Origin: Alterinioella nitratireducens
Lineage (GTDB): Bacteria; Pseudomonadota; Alphaproteobacteria; Rhodobacterales; Rhodobacteraceae
DNA: 64,000 nt
Assembly: GCF_013155465.1 (NCBI RefSeq)
Contig: NZ_JABJVX010000003.1
Coordinates: 278,186-342,185 of the forward strand
Direction of reading: 5' to 3'
Positions 21,303 through 30,530 of the stretch are shown piece by piece. The notes under the pieces were generated by a model. It ran no database searches. It saw only the letters and a program-made list of their open reading frames with translations, and was not told the DNA's origin. Numbering within the stretch: the first letter of the stretch is position 1; every line of letters begins with the position of its first letter. Position numbers and translations under genes: made by a program.

Positions 21303-22079
21303 CGGCGGGTGTAGGGGAGTGTTAAGTTCCCCCGCCATCTGGCGCAGACGTGCGGCGCGGGCGGGGGGGATGGCGGCAATCTCCAGCCCGGTAAAGACAT
21401 GCAGCGTGCCGAGGTCGCGGTCGATAACTGCGTGGTCGCTGACCCGTCCGCCCATCATCAGGTAGCTGCGCAGGAGCGAGGGCATCCGCGCCAGCGCGTG
21501 GCGCGGATCGGGCTGTCGCGGCGGGGCCGTCAGGAGATCGAGTGTCTCCTGTGATCTTACCCCCGGCCGCCAGTCGGGCGGCGCGAGGTAGCGGTCGCGC
21601 AGCAGCGCCAGCGCATCGCCATGTGCCGCGGGGTCAGTGCCGGAAAACGATGAGCAGCCGAACAGCATCTCGACCCCGCCCGCGTCGACAAGGGCCGCAA
21701 GCCGCCCCCAGGCCACGCGCAGGATGTCGGGGTCCGGGTGGTCGGGGTGCAGGCAGAAGCGGCCAAGCTCCAGCATCGGGCCTCTGCGTCGGGCCAGCCC
21801 CGAAAGATCGTAGAATTGCGCCGAGTAGCTCTTGGCGATGTCCGGCCCGCCCGCCAAGGACAGCAGCCGGAAACAGCAGACCAGCGCGCCGGTCGCCGCC
21901 TCCTCGATCACGATATGCTGGCAAAGATCGTCGAACCGGTCACGATCGGGGACCATGCCGCCGCGAAAGGCCAGTTTGCGCAAGGCCTGCGCCCGGTCCA
22001 GATCGCGCGCGCCCGTCGCCGCGCGCGCGCGGTAGCGGCCCAGGTGCCCCGTGGATATGTCGCGCGGATCGCCGGCCAA
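21297..22079 (-). CDS. OlsB-like N-acyltransferase (GNAT/hemolysin-type)
   Basis: Resembles the acyl-ACP-dependent acyltransferases that attach a 3-hydroxy fatty acid to ornithine as the first step of ornithine lipid synthesis. About 260 residues, with the family features [10 protein letters not shown] near the N-terminus, [42 protein letters not shown] and [13 protein letters not shown]. The TTG at 22079 is chosen because GGAGGCAGG lies just upstream; a longer frame reaches 22163. The gene could be olsB, but the partner olsA is not in the window. Its stop codon lies in a dispersed repeat. Confidence 0.78.
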   Translation of the reverse strand: MAGDPRDISTGHLGRYRARAATGARDLDRAQALRKLAFRGGMVPDRDRFDDLCQHIVIEEAATGALVCCFRLLSLAGGPDIAKSYSAQFYDLSGLARRRGPMLELGRFCLHPDHPDPDILRVAWGRLAALVDAGGVEMLFGCSSFSGTDPAAHGDALALLRDRYLAPPDWRPGVRSQETLDLLTAPPRQPDPRHALARMPSLLRSYLMMGGRVSDHAVIDRDLGTLHVFTGLEIAAIPPARAARLRQMAGELNTPLHPPR

Positions 22080-22201
22080 ACCTGCCTCCCGTCCCCTGCC
22101 CCGTGGCGCGGGGGGTCTCTCGCACCCGACAATGGAGCCATGACGGGCCGCCAACAAGGGCATTTCGGGTTGAAATGGCGATCACGCCCGTGGCTTGGGC
22201 G

Positions 22202-22663
22202 CTACAGGTTGTTCAGCGTATCGGACAGGTTGATGCGGCCAAAATTGCCGAGCAGTTGCCGCATGAAGGTGACTTCCTGGATATTCGATTCGGTCACGCG
22301 GCGCGACAGGCGGACGACCTCGCCATCTTCCAGACCCAACTCGCGGATGTTCTGCACCCGGCCCTGGCCGTCGAAGGTGATGGCGACGATGTCGCGTTCG
22401 ATCACCTCGGGACGGTTATAGGTGTAGAAGCGCTGCCGCGAGGCGACGTAATACCAGGTATCGCCCGAGATGATGCCCGAAGCCGTGGGCTGGCCGACCA
22501 GTTCTGCCACGCTCTCGCGGGTGTCGGAACCCGGCGTGATCTGGGCCAGTTCATCGGCGGGGGGCGTGTAGCCGTGATTGACAAAGGTGGGCGTGCAGGC
22601 CGCGAGACCGACGGCCAGCGCAAGCGCCAGGGCGACCCTCCTGCCTTTGGGATGCGTTCTCAT
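22202..22663 (-). CDS. bamE: Outer membrane assembly lipoprotein BamE (SmpA/OmlA family)
   Basis: Accessory lipoprotein of the BAM complex that folds outer membrane proteins. The 153-residue product has a signal peptide ending in the lipobox LAAC (Cys near residue 23), followed by the SmpA/OmlA domain: ITPGSDTRESVAELVGQPTA, TWYYVASRQRF, and FDGQGRVQNI. The C-terminal extension after residue 110 is typical of alphaproteobacterial versions. The start at 22663 gives a normal signal peptide. It is divergent from yceD across 151 bases. Confidence 0.93.
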   Translation of the reverse strand: MRTHPKGRRVALALALAVGLAACTPTFVNHGYTPPADELAQITPGSDTRESVAELVGQPTASGIISGDTWYYVASRQRFYTYNRPEVIERDIVAITFDGQGRVQNIRELGLEDGEVVRLSRRVTESNIQEVTFMRQLLGNFGRINLSDTLNNL

Positions 22664-22814
22664 CTGCCCGGCCCTCTTTCGCGCCATCTGTCCAGCGTGC
22701 CCCGAATATCCTGCGGGCTCTTGCAAGGCCCGGCAAAGCTTTCTATCGGCTTACCTGACCAGAACGGACAGGGCAAGTTCCGCGTCCGCCAAGTTGAACG
22801 CGAAGAGGTTCTCG

Positions 22815-23405
22815 ATGTCGACAGACGATCTTCCCAAGCAGCCGATCCCGGTCGCCCGCCTGCGCAGCCGCGCGCCGAACCCGTTCGATCTGGCGCCCGA
22901 CGCCGCCGCCTGCGCCGCGATTGCCGCCGATCTGGATATCCGCGGGCTGCGCAAGCTGCGCTTCGCGGGCGAGATCCTGGCCGATGACAACCGCGACTGG
23001 CTGCTGGAGGGGCAATTGGGCGCCACCGTGGTGCAGGACTGCGTGGTGACGCTGGCGCCGGTGACGACGCGGCTGGATCTGCCCGTCACCCGCCGCTTCA
23101 TGCAGGAGCCGCCCGAGGCGGTGCCCGACGAAGAGGGCGAGGCCGAGATGCCCGCGGATGACACGATCGAGCCGCTCGGGAACGTCATCGACCCGGCCGC
23201 CGTGATGATCGAGGCGCTGGCGCTGAACCTGCCGCTGCATCCGCGCAGCGAGGGCGCGGACCTGGGCGATGCCGTCTATGCCGCGCCGGGTGTGACGCCG
23301 ATGCAGGACGAGGACGCGCGCCCCTTCGCGGGGCTGGCCGGGTTGCGCGACCACCTGGCGGGCAAGGACAAGCCCGAGGAGGACGAGGGCGAAGACGGGG
23401 CCTGA
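22815..23405 (+). CDS. yceD: YceD/DUF177 family protein
   Basis: 196-residue acidic protein with the DUF177 core: QPIPVARLRSR near the start, a central DCVVTLAPVTTRLDLPVTRRF strand region and the C-terminal EALALNLPLHPRSEGA. DUF177 proteins are linked to 23S rRNA/ribosome metabolism and nearly always precede rpmF, as here. The tail is highly acidic (DKPEEDEGEDGA). ATG 22815 gives the family-typical start; longer upstream frames lack coding character. Confidence 0.9.
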   Translation: MSTDDLPKQPIPVARLRSRAPNPFDLAPDAAACAAIAADLDIRGLRKLRFAGEILADDNRDWLLEGQLGATVVQDCVVTLAPVTTRLDLPVTRRFMQEPPEAVPDEEGEAEMPADDTIEPLGNVIDPAAVMIEALALNLPLHPRSEGADLGDAVYAAPGVTPMQDEDARPFAGLAGLRDHLAGKDKPEEDEGEDGA

Positions 23406-23425
23406 CGACCTGCGCGCATTAGGGC

Positions 23426-23453
23426 TTGCATGGGCAGAGAATCCCTCTATGTT
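23426..23453 (+). promoter_or_regulatory. Candidate promoter upstream of rpmF
   Basis: TTGCAT (23426-23431), 16 bases, TATGTT (23448-23453) in the 225-base gap between yceD and rpmF. If used, the transcript would carry a leader of about 170 bases before rpmF. Confidence 0.45.
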
Positions 23454-23630
23454 CCCGGCCTCATTCGCCGCGTGAGAATGCAGCACCAACGGGTGCGCCC
23501 GGAGAGGGCCCGAATTAGGGTTGCCGAGCCGGATTTCAAGCGTTAGGCGAGGCCGAGAACCGAACCGATGACACCACTTTCCGGGGCCGCTTGAATGCAA
23601 GGTCAGCCCCATCAGACCCGAGGTTGAGAC

Positions 23631-23837
23631 ATGGCTGTCCCACAGAATAAAGTAACCCGCTCGCGTCGTAACATGCGCCGGTCGCATGACGCCCTGGTTG
23701 CGGCCAACCCCAATGAATGCCCCTCCTGCGGCGAGCTCAAGCGCCCGCATCACGTCTGCCCCTCCTGCGGCCAGTACGCGGATCGCGAAGTGATCGCACA
23801 GGCCGGCGAGATCGACCTCGACGACGACGCGGCCTAG
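23631..23837 (+). CDS. rpmF: 50S ribosomal protein L32
   Basis: 68-residue large-subunit protein with the Cys4 zinc ribbon CPSC...CPSC (NECPSCGEL and HVCPSCGQY) and the typical basic start [20 protein letters not shown]. The C-terminus is longer and more acidic than in enterobacteria, as usual in alphaproteobacteria. It forms the conserved rpmF-plsX-fabH run with the next genes, 30 bases apart from plsX. Confidence 0.97.
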   Translation: MAVPQNKVTRSRRNMRRSHDALVAANPNECPSCGELKRPHHVCPSCGQYADREVIAQAGEIDLDDDAA

Positions 23838-23867
23838 GGCGGCGGGCGCGCGCAAGGCAGGACAGGT

Positions 23868-24959
23868 ATGGCGGACACAGCACAATCGACCGGCGCGGAC
23901 GCGTCCGAGACGGTGCTGTCAATCGACGCCATGGGCGGTGACAAGGGGCCGTCGGCGGTTGTCGACGGCATTGCCATTGCTGCGAGCGCCCTGCCCTCCG
24001 CGCGCTTCATCGTGCATGGCGACGAGGCCAGGCTGACCCCGCTGATCGGGGGCAATCCGGGCCTCGCGGATCGTTGCACGGTATTCCATGCCGACAAGAT
24101 CGTCTCGATGGATGACAAGCCGAGCCAGGTGATGCGCTCGGGGCGCGACACCTCGATGTGGTCGGCCATCGAATCGGTGCGCAGCGGCGAGGCGTCTGCC
24201 GTGATCTCCTGCGGCAATACCGGCGCGCTGATGGCGATGTCGATGCTGCGCCTGCGCAAGATCGAGGGCGTGAACCGCCCCGCCATCGCCTGCCTCTGGC
24301 CCTCGCGCAATCCCGGCGGTTTCAACGTCATGCTGGATGCGGGCGCCGATATCCGCGCCGATGAAAACGACCTGCTGCAATATGCGCTGATGGGGGCGAG
24401 CTATGCCCGCAACGGCCTGGGCGTTGCGCGCCCGCGGGTCGGGCTTCTCAATGTCGGCACCGAGGAATTCAAGGGCCGGGCCGAGCTGAAGCTGGCCGCG
24501 CAGGCCATCGCGCGGGCGGCACCTGTCGGGCAGTTCGACTATGTCGGCTTTGTCGAGGGCGGCGACATGCCGTCGGACCGGGTCGATGTGATCGTCACCG
24601 ACGGGTTTACCGGCAATGTCGCGCTCAAGACCGGCGAGGGCATCGCGCGGCTGGTGCGCGAATTGCTGGAGGACGCGTTCCGCAGCTCGTGGATGTCCAG
24701 GCTCGGCGCGGCGCTGGCGATGAAGCCCTTGCGGCACATGTCCACGCGGATCGACCCGCGCCAGGTCAATGGCGGATTGTTTCTGGGCTTGAACGGCACG
24801 GTGGTGAAATCGCATGGTGCGTCGGACGGGATGGGCGTGTCGGCGGGAATCAAGCTGGCCGCGCAATTGTCCGCAGCCGGGTTCAACGACCGGCTGGCCG
24901 CGCGCATCGCGGCATCGGAACGGGCATTGACCACGGAAGACGGGGATCGCGACGAATGA
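23868..24959 (+). CDS. plsX: Phosphate acyltransferase PlsX
   Basis: Makes acyl-phosphate from acyl-ACP for phosphatidic acid synthesis. The 363 residues include the family opening LSIDAMGGDKGPSAVVDGI, the central AVISCGNTGALMAMSMLRL, VGLLNVGTEEFKG and VIVTDGFTGNVALKTGEG. The C-terminal KSHGASDGMGV is also conserved. The stop overlaps the fabH start (ATGA at 24956-24959), so phospholipid precursor and fatty acid initiation genes are coupled. Confidence 0.97.
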   Translation: MADTAQSTGADASETVLSIDAMGGDKGPSAVVDGIAIAASALPSARFIVHGDEARLTPLIGGNPGLADRCTVFHADKIVSMDDKPSQVMRSGRDTSMWSAIESVRSGEASAVISCGNTGALMAMSMLRLRKIEGVNRPAIACLWPSRNPGGFNVMLDAGADIRADENDLLQYALMGASYARNGLGVARPRVGLLNVGTEEFKGRAELKLAAQAIARAAPVGQFDYVGFVEGGDMPSDRVDVIVTDGFTGNVALKTGEGIARLVRELLEDAFRSSWMSRLGAALAMKPLRHMSTRIDPRQVNGGLFLGLNGTVVKSHGASDGMGVSAGIKLAAQLSAAGFNDRLAARIAASERALTTEDGDRDE

Positions 24960-25945
24960 ATGCTCAGGGACATACGCGCCGCGCGGTCGCCATCGGCGTC
25001 GGCCATTACCTGCCCGAGCGTGTCGTCGAGAACGCCGAGTTCGAGAAGACCATCGACACCAGCGATGAATGGATCCGCAGCCGCAGCGGCATCGAACGCC
25101 GCCATTTCGCAGCCGAGGGTCAGACCACATCGGACCTTGGTATCAAGGCCGCGGAGGCCGCGCTGGCCGATGCCGGGCTGACCGGGGCCGATATCGACGC
25201 GCTGATCGTTGCCACCTCGACCGCCGACCTGACTTTCCCTTCCGTCGCCACCATGATCCAGCACGGGCTTGGCATGACGCATGGCTTCGCCTTCGACGTG
25301 CAGGCGGTCTGCGCGGGCTTCATCTACGCGCTGTCTTCGGCCAATGCCTATATCCAGTGCGGCCAGGCCAAACGCGTGTTGGTGATCGGGGCCGAGACCT
25401 TCAGCCGCATCATGGACTGGAATGACCGCACCACCTCGGTCCTTTTCGGCGACGGGGCCGGCGCGCTGATTCTCGAAGCGCAGGACGGCGCGGGCGGGTC
25501 CGGGGATCGCGGCATCCTCTCGGTCGACCTCAATTCCGACGGCCAGTTCCGCGACCTGCTCTATGTCGATGGCGGCGTGTCGAAGACGCAGAGCACCGGC
25601 GTCTTGCGCATGGAGGGCCGCGAGGTCTTCCGCCACGCGGTCGAGAAACTGGCCAAGACCGCCGAAACCGCGCTGGAGCGGGCGGGCCTGGGCGCCGACG
25701 ATGTCGATTGGATCGTGCCCCACCAGGCCAATCTGCGCATCATCAGCCGCACCGCGCAGAAGATGGGCGTCGGCATGGACCGGGTCATCGTCACGGTTCA
25801 GGATCACGGCAACACCTCTGCCGCGTCTATCCCGCTGGCGCTGTCGGTCGGTGTCGCCAGCGGAAAGATCAAGCGCGGCGATGTGCTGGTCGCCGAGGCG
25901 ATCGGCGGCGGGCTTGCCTGGGGTGCGGCGGTTCTGCGCTGGTAG
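24956..25945 (+). CDS. fabH: Beta-ketoacyl-ACP synthase III
   Basis: Starts fatty acid synthesis by condensing acetyl-CoA with malonyl-ACP. The 329-residue protein has the catalytic triad Cys119 (QAVCAGF), His256 (VPHQANLRI) and Asn286 (DHGNTSAAS), and the dimer motif TIDTSDEWIRSRSGI at 32-46. It overlaps plsX by four bases. A short CGGCG/CGCCG inverted repeat lies just past the stop, before the ihfA leader. Confidence 0.97.
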   Translation: MNAQGHTRRAVAIGVGHYLPERVVENAEFEKTIDTSDEWIRSRSGIERRHFAAEGQTTSDLGIKAAEAALADAGLTGADIDALIVATSTADLTFPSVATMIQHGLGMTHGFAFDVQAVCAGFIYALSSANAYIQCGQAKRVLVIGAETFSRIMDWNDRTTSVLFGDGAGALILEAQDGAGGSGDRGILSVDLNSDGQFRDLLYVDGGVSKTQSTGVLRMEGREVFRHAVEKLAKTAETALERAGLGADDVDWIVPHQANLRIISRTAQKMGVGMDRVIVTVQDHGNTSAASIPLALSVGVASGKIKRGDVLVAEAIGGGLAWGAAVLRW

Positions 25946-26049
25946 TCGGCGTTCACGCGCCGCCGAAACTCTGCCCGCCAAGCCCTTGATATTGACTTGG
26001 GAAACTGCAAGGCGCAGGATGCGCGTGAAACTGCGGGGGATCAAGTGAC

Positions 26050-26352
26050 ATGGCCGGTAAGACACTGACACGAATGGACCTGAGCGAAGCGGTGTTCCGC
26101 GAGGTCGGTCTGTCGCGCAACGAAAGCGCGCAACTGGTCGAAAGGGTGCTGGAACTGATGTCCGACAGCCTGGTCGATGACGAACAGGTCAAGATATCCT
26201 CCTTCGGCACGTTTTCCGTCCGCTCCAAGACCGCGCGGGTGGGCCGCAACCCGAAAACGGGCGAAGAGGCCCCGATTCCGCCGCGCCGGGTGCTGACCTT
26301 CCGCCCCTCGCACCTGATGAAGGACCGTGTCGCCTCGGGCAACAAACGGTAG
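26050..26352 (+). CDS. ihfA: Integration host factor subunit alpha
   Basis: Sequence-specific DNA-bending protein of the HU/IHF family. The 100 residues start with [19 protein letters not shown], have the dimer core and the beta-arm [20 protein letters not shown] with the intercalating Pro. IHF-alpha rather than HU is indicated by the [13 protein letters not shown] stretch and by its place next to a MerR gene, the standard alphaproteobacterial ihfA-merR order. The two genes are 8 bases apart. Confidence 0.93.
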   Translation: MAGKTLTRMDLSEAVFREVGLSRNESAQLVERVLELMSDSLVDDEQVKISSFGTFSVRSKTARVGRNPKTGEEAPIPPRRVLTFRPSHLMKDRVASGNKR

Positions 26353-26360
26353 ACGGGGCG

Positions 26361-27080
26361 ATGGCGTCGAAATCGCCCCAGGCGTTCCGCACCATCCGCG
26401 AAGTTGCCGACTGGCTTGAGGTCGAGGCCCATGTGCTGCGGTTCTGGGAAAGCAAGTTCAGCCAGATCAAACCCGTGAAACGCGCCGGTGGCAGGCGCTA
26501 TTACCGCCCCGCCGACATGCGGCTGGTGGGCGGCATCAAGCATTTGCTGCACGACCAGGGCCTGACCATTCGCGGCGTGCAGAAGCTGATCCGCGAGGAA
26601 GGCGTGGCCCATGTCTCGGACCTCTCGCCCGCGCTGGACGACGATTTGCAGGGCGATCTGGTCGAGGCCGAAAGCACGGAGCCGGTCGAGGCGGATGCGC
26701 CCGCCAGCGGCTTCTTCGACGTGACCGCGATGGCGGGCGAGGAGGCGCAGCCCGAGGAGCGCGCCGAAGGTGAGGGCCCCACGGAAACCGAGGCCGCGCC
26801 GGAGGACCACGCGGCAGGGCCGGAGGAGGACTCGCAGAGCCCCGAACCGGCCCCGGAAGAGGCGCCCGAACCGGAACCCGCCGCCCCCATCGAGATCACC
26901 GCACAGCCCGACCCCGCCACTGACAGCCCTCCCGACTCCCCAACCCCGCTCACCGTCCTGCACACCCTGATCACCCAGGCCGGGCCGCTCGACCCAGAGC
27001 AATCCGCCGCCCTCGCCCCGCATCTCGCCCGGCTGGAGGCTTTGGCCGACCGGCTCACCGCCCGCAGCCGCGTCGGTTAG
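26361..27080 (+). CDS. MerR family transcriptional regulator
   Basis: 239 residues. The N-terminal MerR helix-turn-helix is clear ([25 protein letters not shown], about 9-33, with RRYYRPADM near 50 and [15 protein letters not shown] behind it). From about residue 85 to 200 the chain is low-complexity, rich in Glu, Pro and Ala, so no effector domain is visible; the last 40 residues may form a helix. It follows ihfA as in many alphaproteobacteria, where the pair is probably co-expressed. Target unknown. Confidence 0.88.
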   Translation: MASKSPQAFRTIREVADWLEVEAHVLRFWESKFSQIKPVKRAGGRRYYRPADMRLVGGIKHLLHDQGLTIRGVQKLIREEGVAHVSDLSPALDDDLQGDLVEAESTEPVEADAPASGFFDVTAMAGEEAQPEERAEGEGPTETEAAPEDHAAGPEEDSQSPEPAPEEAPEPEPAAPIEITAQPDPATDSPPDSPTPLTVLHTLITQAGPLDPEQSAALAPHLARLEALADRLTARSRVG

Positions 27081-27122
27081 GGCGAAACCGGTCCCTTGTC
27101 GAAAAATCCCTCCCTTTCCTGC

Positions 27123-27150
27123 TTGCACCGCGCGGCAAATTCGCTAGAAC
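27123..27150 (+). promoter_or_regulatory. Candidate tRNA-Pro promoter
   Basis: TTGCAC (27123-27128), 16 bases, TAGAAC (27145-27150), ten bases before the tRNA 5' end; placement fits a stable-RNA promoter. Confidence 0.55.
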
Positions 27151-27160
27151 CGCACGCAGT

Positions 27161-27237
27161 CGGGCTATGGCGCAGCCTGGTAGCGCGTCCGTCTGGGGGA
27201 CGGAAGGTCGCAGGTTCGAGTCCTGCTAGCCCGACCA
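27161..27237 (+). tRNA. tRNA-Pro, anticodon GGG
   Basis: 77 nt with acceptor arms CGGGCTA and TAGCCCG, D-arm GCGCAGCCTGGTAGCGC, anticodon stem TCCGT/ACGGA around loop CTGGGGG (anticodon GGG, reading CCC and CCU) and T-arm with GGTTCGAGTCC. The CCA end is encoded. Confidence 0.95.
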
Positions 27238-27242
27238 ACCTG

Positions 27243-27278
27243 AAAACCGCCCCTGCCCTGACCGGCGCGGGCGGTTTT
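27243..27278 (+). terminator. Terminator of tRNA-Pro
   Basis: AAAACCGCCC (27243-27252) pairs with GGGCGGTTTT (27269-27278), ending in the T-run, six bases after the tRNA. Because the next ATG is at 27295, the dCTP deaminase gene may also depend on read-through or its own start inside this region. Confidence 0.75.
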
Positions 27279-27294
27279 CGCGTCCTTGGAGCAT

Positions 27295-28377
27295 ATGATG
27301 GCCCCTGATCTGCCCCAACGCGGCGTCCTGCCCGACCACGCCATCGAGGCGATGACACAATCGGGCCAGATCCGGCCCGACCGCCCCTATGCCGAGACCC
27401 AGGTGCAACCCGCCAGCCTCGACCTGAGGCTTGGCACGCAGGCCTACCGCGTGCGCGCGTCCTTCCTGGCCGGGGCAGGGAACACGGTCGCCGACCGGCT
27501 GGCCGAGTTCACCATGCACGAGGTGGACCTGACGCATGGCGCGGTGCTGGAAAAAGGCTGCGTCTACCTGGTGCCGTTGATGGAGGGCCTGGCCTTGCCC
27601 GGCACAATCAGCGCGGTGGCGAACGCGAAGAGCTCCACCGGCAGGCTGGATCTGCTGACCCGCACCATCACCGATCGCGGCACCGAGTTCGACCGCATCC
27701 CGGCAGGCTATGAGGGTCGTCTTTACGCCGAGATCTGCCCGCGCAGCTTTTCCGTGCTCGTGCGCCCCGGAATGCGCCTGAACCAGATCCGGTTCCGCGA
27801 CGGGCAGGCCGTGCTCAGCGATGCCGAGTTGAAGGCCCGCCATGCCGAAACGCCGCTGGTCTCGGGCGAGGCGGTGATCAGCGACGGGCTCGGCTTTTCC
27901 GTCGATCTCAGCCCCGGCCCCGGTGGCCTCGTAGGCTTCCGCGCCAAGCCGCATACGGGCGTGATCGACCTCGACAATATCGGGCATTACGCACCGGCCG
28001 AGTTCTGGGAGCGGCTGGAAACGACGGAAGGCCGCATCATCCTCGACCCCGGTGCCTTCTACATCCTGGTCAGCCAGGAGGCGGTGACGATCCCGCCCGA
28101 TTGCGCCGCCGAGATGGCGCCCTACCTGGCCATGGTGGGCGAGTTCCGGGTGCATTACGCTGGCTTCTTCGACCCCGGTTTCGGCCACGGCGTGCCTGCG
28201 CGCGGGGTGCTTGAGGTGCGCTGCCACGAGGCGCCCTTCGTGCTGGAACACGGGCAGGTGGTGGGCCGCCTGGTCTATGAACGCATGGCCGCCCTGCCCC
28301 GCACGCTCTATGGGGCGGATCTGGCGTCGAATTACCAGGGCCAGGGGCTGAAACTCTCCAAGCATTTCCGGTCCTGA
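27295..28377 (+). CDS. dcd: 2'-deoxycytidine 5'-triphosphate deaminase (long, duplicated form)
   Basis: Deaminates dCTP to dUTP for thymidylate synthesis. At 360 residues this is the long form found in alphaproteobacteria, about twice the usual 190-residue Dcd, with two related dUTPase-fold halves (PASLDLRLGTQAYRV about residue 40; later GVIDLDNIGHYAPAEFW). The signature NAKSSTGRLDLLTRTITDRG supplies the phosphate-binding and catalytic Ser/Arg residues, and YEGRLYAEICPRSFSVLVRPG follows. ATG 27295 (or 27298) is used. It ends at a paired-palindrome repeat. Confidence 0.9.
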   Translation: MMAPDLPQRGVLPDHAIEAMTQSGQIRPDRPYAETQVQPASLDLRLGTQAYRVRASFLAGAGNTVADRLAEFTMHEVDLTHGAVLEKGCVYLVPLMEGLALPGTISAVANAKSSTGRLDLLTRTITDRGTEFDRIPAGYEGRLYAEICPRSFSVLVRPGMRLNQIRFRDGQAVLSDAELKARHAETPLVSGEAVISDGLGFSVDLSPGPGGLVGFRAKPHTGVIDLDNIGHYAPAEFWERLETTEGRIILDPGAFYILVSQEAVTIPPDCAAEMAPYLAMVGEFRVHYAGFFDPGFGHGVPARGVLEVRCHEAPFVLEHGQVVGRLVYERMAALPRTLYGADLASNYQGQGLKLSKHFRS

Positions 28378-28453
28378 CGCCGGAGGCCGAAATTTCTTGC
28401 TTCAAGAAATTTCCAGCCCGAAAATTTTTCCGGAAAAACATTCGGGCGGCGTC
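28376..28453. repeat. Paired AT-rich palindrome element, locus 1 (likely bidirectional terminator)
   Basis: Two palindromes lie side by side: 28389-28413 (arms GAAATTTCTTG/CAAGAAATTTC, perfect apart from the centre) and 28420-28443 (GAAAATTTTTCC/GGAAAAACATTC, one mismatch). They are joined by CAGCCC and enclosed by GACGCC/GGCGTC. The element separates the convergent dcd and methyltransferase genes and touches both stop codons. Confidence 0.85.
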
Positions 28454-29651
28454 AGCGCAAAAGCGTCGAGTAGAACAGCAGCCCGTAGCGGCAGAGCACC
28501 TCGGACACCCCGTTCCACAATGCCGAGAACGCGATCGGGTCCAGCCGTTCGGCCTGCGCGATCTCGGCCAATGTCCTGCGCCCGTTGATGTGCCGCAAAA
28601 GACCGGCGGCAGCGGCGGAGACCGGCACCTCGATCTTCTCATCGCCCAGGTTGATCGGCAGCACGCCCTCCTTGGCGATGGCAGCGGCCAGTTTCGCCGG
28701 TTGCACGCCCTTGAGATGCGGCACGGACCCAGGCGTCGGCTTGGCCACGCGCCCCTCTGCCGTTGCTTTCGGTGCGGCATAGGCCACGTGCAGCCGGATC
28801 GTGCCGCGCAGCTTTTCGGCCAGTTCCATCCGCGTCAGCTCATCCAGCCCGACCAGCATCCGCCGATCCGGCAAAAGCGGCGCGGGGTCATAGGCATGGG
28901 CCTGCGGCAGGCCGGTGATCGCGAGGCCGGCCGCTTCGAACGCGTCGGAAAGATCGCGGATCGTGAACGCCCGGTCCTGGCTGTGCAGGAGCAGATCGTA
29001 GAACCCCGCATCGCTGGCCTTGTGGTCGCTGACATGCGGGTTGCGTTTGAAGGGATGACCCTCGGGCAGGCGCTGGAAGATCGCCCTGGCATCGCGCAGC
29101 CGGTCCCTGGGCGGGCCTTGCAGAAGCGTGCCGAACGCCTCCTGCAAGGGATAGACGCCCGCGCGGCCATAGGGCGCGTAGACCATGACCCCCATGCCGC
29201 CCTGCGGTTTCAGCGCGCCCGCCAGCGCGTCGAAGCCTTCCTGCGGGTCTGGCAGATGGTGCAGCACGCCGCAGCAGTCGATATAGTCGAAGGGGCCATG
29301 ATCCCCTGCCTCCAGGAGCGACCCGGTAACGAAATTGATGCCTGACAGCCCGCGCGCCTCGGCCCGCGCCTCGGCGATCCCGCGCGCCGAGGTCGAGAGG
29401 TCGAGATAGGTGATCTCGTAGGGTTTTCCGGCACTTGTCAGGATCTGCGCCATCTGGATCAGCGCGTCGCCCGTGCCACCCCCCGCGACCAAGGCGCGGA
29501 AGGGCTGCGACCAGTCACGCTTGCCCGCAAAGACGAAATGGTCGATCTCCAGCGGATGCGAAGGCGACCCGGTGATCAGGCGCCTGGCCTCGTCCTTCGG
29601 GTCGCGTTCCGGGTAGGGATAGGCGTCGTACTGGTCCTCGATCAGGCTCAC
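28452..29651 (-). CDS. Class I SAM-dependent methyltransferase
   Basis: 399 residues. The Rossmann methyltransferase core spans about 50-190: motif I is FRALVAGGGTGDALIQMAQ, then YLDLSTSARGIAEAR, FDYIDCCGVLHHLPDP and GGMGVMVYAPYGR. The C-terminal 150 residues (RMLVGLDELTRMELAEKL to the end) form an additional domain. Family members are annotated only as methyltransferases and the substrate is unknown. The start overlaps the DUF3445 stop (29648-29651), so they are a coupled pair. Confidence 0.87.
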   Translation of the reverse strand: MSLIEDQYDAYPYPERDPKDEARRLITGSPSHPLEIDHFVFAGKRDWSQPFRALVAGGGTGDALIQMAQILTSAGKPYEITYLDLSTSARGIAEARAEARGLSGINFVTGSLLEAGDHGPFDYIDCCGVLHHLPDPQEGFDALAGALKPQGGMGVMVYAPYGRAGVYPLQEAFGTLLQGPPRDRLRDARAIFQRLPEGHPFKRNPHVSDHKASDAGFYDLLLHSQDRAFTIRDLSDAFEAAGLAITGLPQAHAYDPAPLLPDRRMLVGLDELTRMELAEKLRGTIRLHVAYAAPKATAEGRVAKPTPGSVPHLKGVQPAKLAAAIAKEGVLPINLGDEKIEVPVSAAAAGLLRHINGRRTLAEIAQAERLDPIAFSALWNGVSEVLCRYGLLFYSTLLR

Positions 29652-30451
29652 GCGCCCACCCCCACCTTGTCGATCGGATGGGCGGCAAGCCCCTCGCGCT
29701 GGTCCTCGGTCAGATCGTCCCAGGCCACGACCCAGGTGTGAATGGAAAACACCACGGCGCGGGTTTCCGGCAGGCGCAGCAGGCTTTGCCGTTCCGAGCG
29801 CAGGAAGGGCGATTGGCCCTTCGGCTGCACCCGCCGGTCGGCATGGCGGCGCGGCTGGTGCAGGGCGGGGTCGGCATAGAGCAGCGCATTGGCACGCCAG
29901 AGCGGGCGGTCGGGATGCAGCGCGTCAAAGAGGCGCTGAACGCGCGCGGCAAGGTGGCCTTCGTATTCCGGCACGGGGTCGTGGATCGCGGTCAGCGGGC
30001 GGCCCAGTTTCTCGGACAGGCTCCAACTGGCGGGAAAGCACAGGACGGCCCCGGTCAGGACATGCTCATCGGCACACTCGGCCTGGTCCAGCACGCAGAG
30101 ATCCTCCTGCACCAGCCGCCCCGCGACCAGCAACGGATGATCGGAGTCGCGCGCGACCGTCACGCCATCGGGGCGCGTCACCTTCCCCGCGCCGACCTCG
30201 TAGCCCGACCCCAGACGGGTCAGGATCAGCGCCAGAAGCTCCTCGGCGGCCGCCTCCTCGCCGCCCATTGTCGCGAAGACCTCCTCGCGGCGGTCCTTCA
30301 GCAGCCGGTCGCGCAGGGCCATCTGCGGGCCGAACGCCTCATCCATCACCAGCCAATCGGCCATGTCGAGCGGCTGGATCCCCGGCAGACGCCGCGTGGC
30401 GGGCTGCATCCACGGCGCGTGCGGCAGGCTCTTCTGGCAGATATGTTCCAA
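29648..30451 (-). CDS. DUF3445 family, heme-dependent oxidative N-demethylase-like
   Basis: 267 residues. DUF3445 includes the alpha subunit of heme-dependent dimethylamine-oxidising enzymes. The N-terminal LPHAPWMQPATRRLPGIQPL, the ARDSDHPLLVAGRLVQEDLC and CFPASWSLSEKLGRPLTAIHDPVPEY are characteristic. The start is a TTG at 30449-30451; starting later at Met15 would lose conserved residues. Coupled to a methyltransferase gene downstream and divergent from dddP. A role in methylated amine use is inferred from the family only. Confidence 0.8.
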   Translation of the reverse strand: MEHICQKSLPHAPWMQPATRRLPGIQPLDMADWLVMDEAFGPQMALRDRLLKDRREEVFATMGGEEAAAEELLALILTRLGSGYEVGAGKVTRPDGVTVARDSDHPLLVAGRLVQEDLCVLDQAECADEHVLTGAVLCFPASWSLSEKLGRPLTAIHDPVPEYEGHLAARVQRLFDALHPDRPLWRANALLYADPALHQPRRHADRRVQPKGQSPFLRSERQSLLRLPETRAVVFSIHTWVVAWDDLTEDQREGLAAHPIDKVGVGA

Positions 30452-30530
30452 ATTCGACCCCCATGATGCCGCAATCCCGCAAGCGCGCCCTGCCCCCGGA
30501 CCTTCAGTCTGTCGCCAGGGAGGCCCCGCG

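Noticed and set aside
24539-26071. 510-codon minus-strand frame opposite plsX/fabH
   Set aside because: Antisense to essential conserved genes; no motifs.
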